Shown here in pieces: positions 39,359-47,287 of a stretch of 52,443 bases of DNA. Positions within the stretch are counted from its first letter, which is position 1, and each line of letters opens with the position of its first letter. The notes under the pieces were generated by a model. It was not told where the DNA came from. It saw only the letters and a list, made by a program, of their open reading frames with translations, and ran no database searches. The stretch is from Rubrivivax sp. (lineage in GTDB: Bacteria; Pseudomonadota; Gammaproteobacteria; Burkholderiales; Burkholderiaceae_C): the NCBI GenBank assembly GCA_026785885.1, contig JAJAZC010000034.1, forward strand, positions 1 to 52,443. Direction: 5' to 3'. A program made the position numbers and the translations under genes.

Positions 39359-42031
39359 ATGTCGAATCGCCCTGCGCCAGACGGCGGAACGCTGCTCGAA
39401 CGTGATGCGGAACTGCACGCGGTAGAGACGAGCCTTGCCGCCTTGCGGGCCACCGACAACCCGGGCGGCAGCTGCGTGCTGATTCATGGCGAAGCCGGCG
39501 CCGGCAAGACCGCGCTGATGCACGCGGTGCGCCAGCGCAGCGGCGCCGACATCGAATGGCTGTGGGGCGCCTGCGAGCCGCTGCTGGCGGCGCCCGCGCT
39601 CGGGCCGCTGATCGACCTGCTCGACCGCCTGGGGCCAACGCTGTCGCAGGCCGTGCGCTCAGGCCAGGCCACGCCCGATGTGCTCAGCGGCATGTTGGCC
39701 ATGCTGCGCGACCGCGCCCGCCCTGCCGTCCTGATGATCGACGACGTGCAGTGGGCCGACAGTGCCACCATCGACTTGCTGCGCTACCTGGGCCGGCGCA
39801 TCCACCAGACGCGGGCTTTGCTGGTGCTGTGCTGGCGCGACGACGCCCTGCCGGCCGACCACGCGTTGCGCGGCCTGCTGGGTAGCTTGCCGCCGCAGCG
39901 CACGCTGCGCCTGCAGCTGGCCGCGCTAAGCGCGGACGCGGTGGCCGCTTTGGCGCAGCGCGCCGGGCACAGTGCCGTGGGGCTGCACGCCGCTACCAGC
40001 GGCAATGCGTTCTTCGTCACCGAGTGGCTGGCCGGCGACGGCCGCGGCTTGCCGGCGTCCGTTCGCGACGCGGTGCTGTGGCGTGCCACCCAGCTGTCGC
40101 CGGCCGCGCGCGATGCCCTGGCCTTGGTGAGCGTGGCGCCGGCTGGGCTGGAGGCCGGCGTCGTCGATGCTGTCATCGACGGCGCCGCACTGGCGCTGGA
40201 TGAATGTGTGGTCGCCGGTCTGCTGCAGCGCGACGGCGCGCTGCTGCGCTTTCGCCACGAGCTGGCGCGGCAAAGTGTGTTGTCAGCGTGCGGCTCGGCC
40301 CGCAGCGTGGCCTTGCACGGCGCGGTGTTCGACGCCCTCAGCAACGCCGGCGCCAGCACGGCGCGGCTGGTGCACCACGCCGAGATGGCCGGCTTGCCGC
40401 GCGCCGTCGTGCAACTGGCGCCGTTGGCTGCGTCTGAGGCGGCCGATGCCGGCGCACACCGCCAGGCCGCGGCGCATTACGCGCTGGCGCTGTCGCATGC
40501 CGAAGAAACCAGCGCCGATCAGCAGGCCGCATTGCTGGTAGCCCACGCCGACGCCAGCATGGCGCTGCACCGGCTTGACGACGCACGGCGGTCGCGCCAG
40601 CGCGCCTTGGCCCTGCACCAGCATTTGCACGAGCCGCTGGCGGCAGGCCTGGACCTGCGCGCGCTGGCCCGCATCGAATGGTTTCGCGGCGACATCAGGC
40701 AGGCTAAGCAACATGCAGCGGCGGCCATCGAGCTCTTGACGCAGCAGGCAGCAGCGCATGAACTGGCGCTGGCCCACGCCACCATGGCCCACCTGCACCT
40801 GGCCGACGAAAGCCCGGCCGGGGCGCTGGATTGGGGTCGGCGGGCGCTGGCCTGGTTTGAGGCCGACGGCGACGAGGCCGGCGTCGGTTATGCGCTCAGC
40901 ATCGTCGCTGTTGCCGAGCTGATCCGCGACGACCAACCGCGCGGCCGGCGGTGGCTTGAGCGCAGTTTGGCCACCGCCCTGCAACCCGCCCTGCAACCCG
41001 CCCTGCAACCCGCCTTGCAACGCGAGCCCGCGGAGACGGTGTCGCGCCTGTATGCCAGCGTGGCTACGATGGCGCTGGTGCACCGGCGCTTCGACCGCCT
41101 GCATGCAGCTTGCGTTGCCGGCATCGCGTATTGCGATGCGCGCGGCCTCGATCTGTACGCCGCGCGCTTGCATATTCGGCGCGCGGCCGGGTGGATCGAA
41201 CAAGGCCTGTGGCCCGATGCGCGCCGCGCCTTGCAGGCGGTGCAGGGCACCCCCGAGCTGGCGCAGCGCGAGGTCGAGGAATCGTCGCACCTGCTGGCCC
41301 TGCTCGGCCTGCGTACGGGCGACCCAGCGGCTGCCGAGGCCTGGGCCGCGCGATTGGCCAAGAGCGTCGAGCCCGGCCGAAACGTCTGGTACGCGCCGCA
41401 GGCCACGGCGCTGGCCGAAGCCGCCTGGCTCTTGGGCGACAGCCCAGCGGTGCGGCGCATTGCCGAGCCTGCACTCGCCGCGGCACGCCGGACCGGCGAG
41501 CGCTGGCGCATCGGCCAACTGGCCTGCTGGTTGCAACGCGCAGGCCATGCAGCGGCCCTGCCGGCCGATCTTGCGGCGGACGTGGCGCCACCTTGTCGGC
41601 TCGAACTGATGGGCGACTTTCGCGGCGCTGCGGCGGCCTGGGGCGCCCTGGGCTGCCCTTACGAACAAGGGCTGGCGCTGCTGAGCGGCAACAACGGCGG
41701 TATCCACGACAGCGACGCCAAGCGCGAAGCATTGACGCTGTTCGACGCTCTCTGCGCCTTGCCGGCGGCGCGGCTGGCGCGCCAGGCGCTGCGCCCACTC
41801 GGCATCCGTGACGTGCCGCGCGGCCCGTACAGCGCCGTCCGACAAGACCCGCAAGGCCTGACGCCGCGTGAGCGGACCGTGCTCGGGCTGCTGCAGCACG
41901 GCCTGAGCAACCGCGCCATCGCGCTGCAGCTGCACCGCTCGGAACGTACCGTCGAACAGCACGTGGCCGCAATACTGGCCAAGCTCGGCCAGTCGCGCAC
42001 CGAGCTGCTGCGCCCGGGCGTCGATAAATAG
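39359..42031 (+). CDS. LuxR-family (LAL-type) regulator with AAA ATPase domain
   Basis: Walker A HGEAGAGKTAL, Walker B VLMIDDVQWAD, C-terminal HTH 'LTPRERTVLGLLQHGLSNRAIALQLHRSERTVEQHVAAILAKLG'. Confidence 0.93.
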   Translation: MSNRPAPDGGTLLERDAELHAVETSLAALRATDNPGGSCVLIHGEAGAGKTALMHAVRQRSGADIEWLWGACEPLLAAPALGPLIDLLDRLGPTLSQAVRSGQATPDVLSGMLAMLRDRARPAVLMIDDVQWADSATIDLLRYLGRRIHQTRALLVLCWRDDALPADHALRGLLGSLPPQRTLRLQLAALSADAVAALAQRAGHSAVGLHAATSGNAFFVTEWLAGDGRGLPASVRDAVLWRATQLSPAARDALALVSVAPAGLEAGVVDAVIDGAALALDECVVAGLLQRDGALLRFRHELARQSVLSACGSARSVALHGAVFDALSNAGASTARLVHHAEMAGLPRAVVQLAPLAASEAADAGAHRQAAAHYALALSHAEETSADQQAALLVAHADASMALHRLDDARRSRQRALALHQHLHEPLAAGLDLRALARIEWFRGDIRQAKQHAAAAIELLTQQAAAHELALAHATMAHLHLADESPAGALDWGRRALAWFEADGDEAGVGYALSIVAVAELIRDDQPRGRRWLERSLATALQPALQPALQPALQREPAETVSRLYASVATMALVHRRFDRLHAACVAGIAYCDARGLDLYAARLHIRRAAGWIEQGLWPDARRALQAVQGTPELAQREVEESSHLLALLGLRTGDPAAAEAWAARLAKSVEPGRNVWYAPQATALAEAAWLLGDSPAVRRIAEPALAAARRTGERWRIGQLACWLQRAGHAAALPADLAADVAPPCRLELMGDFRGAAAAWGALGCPYEQGLALLSGNNGGIHDSDAKREALTLFDALCALPAARLARQALRPLGIRDVPRGPYSAVRQDPQGLTPRERTVLGLLQHGLSNRAIALQLHRSERTVEQHVAAILAKLGQSRTELLRPGVDK

Positions 42032-42191
42032 GTGCTGCAGCGCCGAAAGTCGGGTACCGGTGCCGTGTCGGCGCGGCGCTTCACTCCATAGCCTTCAGGC
42101 ATCCCATCGAATCAGCGGTGGGTGTTCTTCGAAGCGGGCCGCAGCCCCTGCAGCAGACCGCTTCGATCCCCAAGTCCTTTGGAGCATCGAC

Positions 42192-42651
42192 ATGCCTTTC
42201 TTTGATGACATGGCCACTGCGCTGGCCGAGTACCCGGTGGCCGACGTAACGCTGGAAATCGTCGACGTGGTGGTGCCCGGCAGCGCACGCAATGTCAACG
42301 AGGTTGCCACTTTCCGCGTGCGGGTGCACAACAACGGCCCACTCAACCTGATCAACGTGAGCGCGCGTTAGGGCCCAGAACGGTGCCCTGGTGCAGAGCG
42401 GTGGGGCTGCACAGCCGTTCGTGTCGGAGTTCGTCACCCAGGCGCTACCGTTGATCCGTCCGAACAGCGCACAGCTGACGGTCGGCAGCAACTTGCAGGT
42501 CAAGGCACCGCCGGGTGCGCAGGCCTCCAGGACCCTGGTCAAAGCCACGGTGGCAGGCTGGGACGCCAGCCTCGACCCGATCCTTAACGGCCGCAGTGAC
42601 CCGCTCGACACCCCGAGCGGCACGTATGCCGCCGCGGTGGTGATCTCCTGA
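42192..42651 (+). pseudogene. Hypothetical protein interrupted by apparent frameshift near 42360-42371
   Basis: Frame 0 'MPFFDDMATALAEYPVADVTLEIVDVVVPGSARNVNEVATFRVRVHNNGPLNLINVSAR*', continued in another frame as 'QNGALVQSGGAAQPFVSEFVTQALPLIRPNSAQLTVGSNLQVKAPPGAQASRTLVKATVAGW...'. Confidence 0.5.
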
Positions 42652-42734
42652 GGCACATTGCCTCGGTGAGCACGACTTCTCAGCCGCGCAGCACGTTCAT
42701 GGCCCATTCGACCGCACCAGCGTCCTAGTGGGAC

Positions 42735-44034
42735 GTGGCAGCCGTACGCGAACGCTTTGTCTTCGCCGAGGCCGGCCGCGTCACCACCAACAACGCCGCC
42801 AACACCCAGCCGCCGCGCGCATTGCTGGCACTGATGCAGCGCCTGGCGCCGTTGTACGACAACGTGCACCGCGGCCAGCCGACAGCGTCGCAGCACACGA
42901 CGCGCCTCTTCGAAGCTACGTACGACGACATCGCGGCCTTCGTCGGCGCGCCGGGCCGCAGCAACGTCGTGCTGGTGCGCAACACCACCGAGGCAATCAA
43001 CACGGTGATGTACACGCTGCTGACCCAGTTTCGCGAGGGCGACAACATCGTCACTACGACGATGGAGCGCAACTCCAACTTCGTGCCGTGGTTCGCGCTG
43101 TGCAACCAGATCCTGCCGCGGCTCGGCCGCCGGGTGTCGCTGCAGCTTGCGCGCGTCGATGCGCTGAGCGGCGAGCTCGATCTTGCGCACCTGGCTTCGC
43201 TGGTCGACGCGCGCACCAAGCTCGGGGCCTGCACGGCGGCGTCCAACTTCCTCGGCACCCAGAACCCGCTGGCCGACGTGTCGGCCGTCGCCGCGGCCAG
43301 CGGCTACCTGCAGCCGGGCGGCGAGCGGCGCTCGTATCTGCTGATCGATAGCGCGCAGTGGGTGCCGTCACACGCGGTCGACATGCAGGCGCTGGGCGCC
43401 GACTATCTGGCGTTTTCGTTCCACAAGATGCTGGCGCCGTTTGGCGTGGGTGCGCTGGTGGCGCGCGAGGAGCGGCTGACGCAGTCGCTGCCGTTTCTGT
43501 ACGGCGGCGACATGGCGGACGATGGGGGCGTCTGCGCCGACCGTGTCTCCTACAACGACTTGCCATGGGAGTACGCCGCTGGCACGCCCAACATCCTCGG
43601 CGCAGGCGCTGCGGCTGCTGCCGGACCTGGCCCCGACGCCGAATGAGGCTCACCACTTCGACACCGCACGACCGCTGCAACGCGACACGGTCGAGCAGGC
43701 CATGGGCCGGGTCACGGTCTGGTGCCGCCAGCTCACGTCGCATGCATTGCAGCGCCTGGCGGCGGTGCCGGGCCTCACGATATACGGCCCGCCCGATGCG
43801 GCACGGCGCAGCGCGTTAGTGGCCTTCAACGTGGCCCGCCAAGATGCCCAGGTGCTGGCTGTGGCGCTCAACGACGCCGGCGTCAAAGCCCGAGGGGGTT
43901 GCCACTGCGCAAGCCTGGCGCACCGCGCAATGGGCATCGAGGCCAGTTGCCGCCTCAGCTTCCATGTCTACGACACGCTGGACGACGTGGACCGCTCGGT
44001 CGATGCCTTGGCAGACGTTGTCGCTGGCCGCTGA
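42735..44034 (+). pseudogene. Class V aminotransferase, frameshifted near 43600
   Basis: Frame 0 runs to '...LPWEYAAGTPNILG' then out of frame; homology-like continuation in frame 1 'SAQALRLLPDLAPTPNEAHHFDTARPLQRDTVEQAMGRVTVWCRQL...ARGGCHCASLAHRAMGI'. Confidence 0.85.
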
Positions 44035-44134
44035 CCCCGACCAACGCGCAGCCCGGAACCGGGCCGGTGGCCGAGCACCGCGCCACCGCAGCAGCGCCCG
44101 GGGCACGAGCGGCCCGGCGTTCCGTTCTTCCGGG

Positions 44135-44656
44135 TCAGTTGCGACCGCCGCCTTGCAAATCGCGCGGGTCGTCAGCCATGGCAGTGCTCAGTACCTGACG
44201 CTTTGCGTCGAAGGTCACGCTGAACAGCTTGGACGTCTGCCCGTCGGCTTTGAAGCGCCAGTCCCAAACCTCTTCGTTCTTTAGCGCATAGGGCGTGGTC
44301 TTGGCCGGGCGGCCGAGCAGCTCGCGCACCTGCTGCTGCGTCAGGCCGGGCTGCACTTTGGCGAAGTTGTCGGGGCTGAGCAGCTGGCGCAGCGAGCTCA
44401 TCCGCCCATCGGGCCCGATCTGAATCACGTAATTGGCCCAGCCCTCGGGCTGACGCGGGTAGTCCATCGTGCGCGTGCCGTCGGCTGCAACCGTCACGGT
44501 GACCGGGTCACCGAACTGCTTGCGCACGTCGACCTCGGTCGACACGCCCTCTTCCAGTTTGCCCACGCGTTGCGGATCACAGGCCACGGCACCGGCTGCC
44601 AAGGCCAGGACCACAACCAACCTGCCGAGAGACAACCTGTGCTCAGCCAAACGCAT
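44135..44656 (-). CDS. SmpA/OmlA (BamE-like) domain lipoprotein
   Basis: Lipoprotein signal (ALAAGAVACD); 'LEEGVSTEVDVRKQFGDPV', 'VQPGLTQQQVRELLGRPAKT' motifs. Confidence 0.85.
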   Translation of the reverse strand: MRLAEHRLSLGRLVVVLALAAGAVACDPQRVGKLEEGVSTEVDVRKQFGDPVTVTVAADGTRTMDYPRQPEGWANYVIQIGPDGRMSSLRQLLSPDNFAKVQPGLTQQQVRELLGRPAKTTPYALKNEEVWDWRFKADGQTSKLFSVTFDAKRQVLSTAMADDPRDLQGGGRN

Positions 44657-44716
44657 GCGCCACCCCCGCTAAAATCAACAATTGGATTTTGCCCCTGCCC
44701 TCAACAGCCCTGCACC

Positions 44717-44923
44717 ATGCCCTTGTTCTGGAAGCCCTACAAGTCCGACATCTCGAGCTTCATCGACGACCTGAAGGCCAAGAACCCGACGCTCGAGCAA
44801 GACCAGCGGGCCGGCCGCGCACTGCTGTGGGACCGCAACCTGGACCGCAACGCGCAGGCCGAGTGGCAGGACGCGGGCGTCAAGCAGGAAGCCTACGTCT
44901 ACCAGACCAACAAGCGCGACTGA
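44717..44923 (+). CDS. DUF3460 family protein
   Basis: 'MPLFWKPYKSDISSFIDDLKAKNPTLEQDQRAGRALLWDR...' directly upstream of scpA. Confidence 0.85.
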   Translation: MPLFWKPYKSDISSFIDDLKAKNPTLEQDQRAGRALLWDRNLDRNAQAEWQDAGVKQEAYVYQTNKRD

Positions 44924-44949
44924 GACGTCAGAAGCGCCGGCCGAACGGT

Positions 44950-45786
44950 TTGAACGCTGAACAACTGGCGCCGGTGGCGGCCGAGCCGCAGCCGCACGTG
45001 GTCGACCAGATCGCTGTTGCGCGCCTGTACGGCGAGCCGCTGTTCCGGCTGCCGTTGGACCTGTACATCCCGCCCGATGCGCTGGAGATTTTTCTCGAGG
45101 CCTTTGAAGGCCCGCTCGATCTGCTGCTGTACCTGATCCGCAAGCAGAACTTCAACATCCTGGACATCCCGCTGGCCAGCGTGACGCGGCAGTACCTGGA
45201 GTACGTCGAGCAGATTCGCCAGCACAACCTCGAGCTGGCCAGCGAGTACCTGCTGATGGCGGCCATGCTGATCGAGATCAAAAGCCGCATGCTGCTGCCG
45301 CCCAGAAAAGGCGCCGACGGGACCGAGGCCGAAGACCCACGCGCCGAGCTCGTGCGCCGGTTGGTGGAGTACGAGCAGATCAAGCTGGGTGCCGCCAAGC
45401 TCGACCGGCTGCCGCTGGTGGGGCGCGACTTTCTGCGCGCGCAGGTGCACATCGAGCAAAGCCTGGCGCCGCGTTGGCCAGAGGTCAACGCCGACGATCT
45501 GCGCCAGGCCTGGCGCGAGATCCTGCAGCGCGCCCAGCTCAGCGCGCACCACACCATCACGCGTGAGCAGCTGAGCGTGCGTGAGCACATGAGCATCGTG
45601 CTGCGGCGTTTGCAGGGGCGGCGTTTTGTCGAGTTTCACGAGCTGTTCGACACCACCCGCGGCACACCGGTGCTGGTGGTGACCTTCCTTGCGCTGCTTG
45701 AGCTGAGCCGCGAACGCCTGCTCGAAGTGACGCAGGCCGTCGCCTTTGCGCCGATTTACGTGCGCCTGGGCTTCACGCCCAACTGA
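44950..45786 (+). CDS. scpA: Segregation and condensation protein A
   Basis: 'FEGPLDLLLYLIRKQNFNILDIPLASVTRQYLEYVEQIRQHNLELASEYLLMAAMLIEIKSRMLLP'; start (TTG 44950) uncertain. Confidence 0.93.
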   Translation: MNAEQLAPVAAEPQPHVVDQIAVARLYGEPLFRLPLDLYIPPDALEIFLEAFEGPLDLLLYLIRKQNFNILDIPLASVTRQYLEYVEQIRQHNLELASEYLLMAAMLIEIKSRMLLPPRKGADGTEAEDPRAELVRRLVEYEQIKLGAAKLDRLPLVGRDFLRAQVHIEQSLAPRWPEVNADDLRQAWREILQRAQLSAHHTITREQLSVREHMSIVLRRLQGRRFVEFHELFDTTRGTPVLVVTFLALLELSRERLLEVTQAVAFAPIYVRLGFTPN

Positions 45787-45833
45787 CGCCGATCCGACGC
45801 CGGTTCGACGTCCAACCGAAAGATTGCGCACCC

Positions 45834-46802
45834 GTGTTCAAGAACGCCCTTTTGTTTCAGATCGACCAGTGGCAACAGCCGACGCTGGAGCAATTCGAGC
45901 AGCGCCTGGACGGCGCACGCTTCGTTGCCTGCGGCGCTACGCAACCCGAAAGTGCCGGCTGGGTGCCGCCGCGTGGCGACAAACACGGCATCCTGGCCGA
46001 GAACGTGGCCGGGCAGATCATCCTGAAGCTGCGCACAGAGACCAAGGCCGTGCCGTCGTCGGTCGTCAAGACCGAGCTGGAAGCGCAACTGGACACCATC
46101 GAGCAGCAAACCGGCCGACGGCTCAAAGGCAAAAAAGCCCGAGAGATCAAGGACGAGATCGTGCAAAGCCTGCTGCCGCGCGCCTTTCCCAAGCGCAGCG
46201 GCACGCTGGTCTGGCTGGACGTGGTGTCGCAACGGGTTCTCGTCGACGCGCCGAGCCTGAAGCGGGCCGATGCGGTGCTGACGCGCCTAGCCGAGCTGCT
46301 GGGCGGCGGCCTCAAAATGAGCCCGCTGCAAACGGCACTGTCGCCGACCACAGCGATGGCGGCCTGGCTGGCCGACAAGGAAGCGCCCACCGGCTTTACG
46401 CTGGACCGGGACTGCGAATTGAAGCAACCCGACAGCGAAAAAGCCACCGTGCGCTACGCCCGCCACACGCTGGAAATCGACGAGGTCGGCGAGCACATCA
46501 AACAGGGCAAGCTGCCGACGCAGTTGGGCCTGACCTGGGCCGGGCGCGTGTCCTTCGTGTTGAGCGAGGCCGGTGCCATGCGCAAGATCAAACTGCTGGA
46601 CGGCGTGCTGGAAAGTCGCGCGCCCAACGCCGGAAGTGACGACGACGGCTTCGATGCCGATGTGGCTATTGCCACCGGCGAGCTGCAGCGCCTGATCCCC
46701 GATTTGGTGGCCGCGCTCGGCGGGCCGCTCGTGCGGGCGCCGGGGCCGGGCGCGGATACCGTGTCCGCGGGCGCGGCACCGTGGGACGCCGTGCCGGCCT
46801 AA
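45834..46802 (+). CDS. rdgC: Recombination-associated protein RdgC
   Basis: 'MFKNALLFQI...CGATQPESAGWVPPRG...ETKAVPSSVVKTELEAQLDTIEQQTGRRLKGKKAREIKDEI'. Confidence 0.96.
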   Translation: MFKNALLFQIDQWQQPTLEQFEQRLDGARFVACGATQPESAGWVPPRGDKHGILAENVAGQIILKLRTETKAVPSSVVKTELEAQLDTIEQQTGRRLKGKKAREIKDEIVQSLLPRAFPKRSGTLVWLDVVSQRVLVDAPSLKRADAVLTRLAELLGGGLKMSPLQTALSPTTAMAAWLADKEAPTGFTLDRDCELKQPDSEKATVRYARHTLEIDEVGEHIKQGKLPTQLGLTWAGRVSFVLSEAGAMRKIKLLDGVLESRAPNAGSDDDGFDADVAIATGELQRLIPDLVAALGGPLVRAPGPGADTVSAGAAPWDAVPA

Positions 46803-46833
46803 GGCCAGCGGCGGGGCGTGATGCGGCCTGGCT

Positions 46834-47223
46834 TTAGTGCAGCGGCCCGCGCCCACCACCGGCCGACGGCGTGTTGCTGCTTTGGCCAACGCTGCTCTTG
46901 GCCAACAGCGCCTTCGGGTCGACGCCGGCAAACAGCGCCGCAGCGCGCACCTTGATCTCCAGCAGCTCGTTGGCGGTCACCGAATACTGCCCGGTGGTCT
47001 TGTTGACCTGCACACCGAACTCCACGTCCTTGCCGGCGTTGGACAGCACACCGCTGGTGAACTCGTAGTCGTCGTTCTCCCACGGGTAGCCGGCGGTGCC
47101 GGTGTCGTAGTCCTGGTATTCCACGCGCTCGATCTCGCCACTGGCCAGGTTCAACAGTGCGCTGGCGGTGATCACTTCGTCGGACAGCTCATCGGTGAGC
47201 GTGATCGGTACTTTCAAGTCCAC
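46834..47223 (-). CDS. Hypothetical protein
   Basis: 'VDLKVPITLTDELSDEVITASALLNLASGEIERVEYQDYDTGTAGYPWENDDYEFTSGVL...' GTG start at 47223. Confidence 0.6.
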   Translation of the reverse strand: MDLKVPITLTDELSDEVITASALLNLASGEIERVEYQDYDTGTAGYPWENDDYEFTSGVLSNAGKDVEFGVQVNKTTGQYSVTANELLEIKVRAAALFAGVDPKALLAKSSVGQSSNTPSAGGGRGPLH

Positions 47224-47287
47224 GGCGGTTCCTGAAGACGCCGGCCCGGTGCCGGCAAGGCCGCGATTCTGCACCGCAGCTGCAGGC

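Noticed and set aside
43644-43646. TGA ending the aminotransferase N-terminal part as a Sec codon
   Set aside because: The conserved continuation is in a different frame, so readthrough would not restore the protein; the local tRNA-Sec anticodon does not read UGA.
43560-43660. Programmed ribosomal frameshifting in the aminotransferase
   Set aside because: No clear slippery heptamer plus pseudoknot seen, and a few expected residues appear missing at the junction; deletion or sequencing error is simpler.
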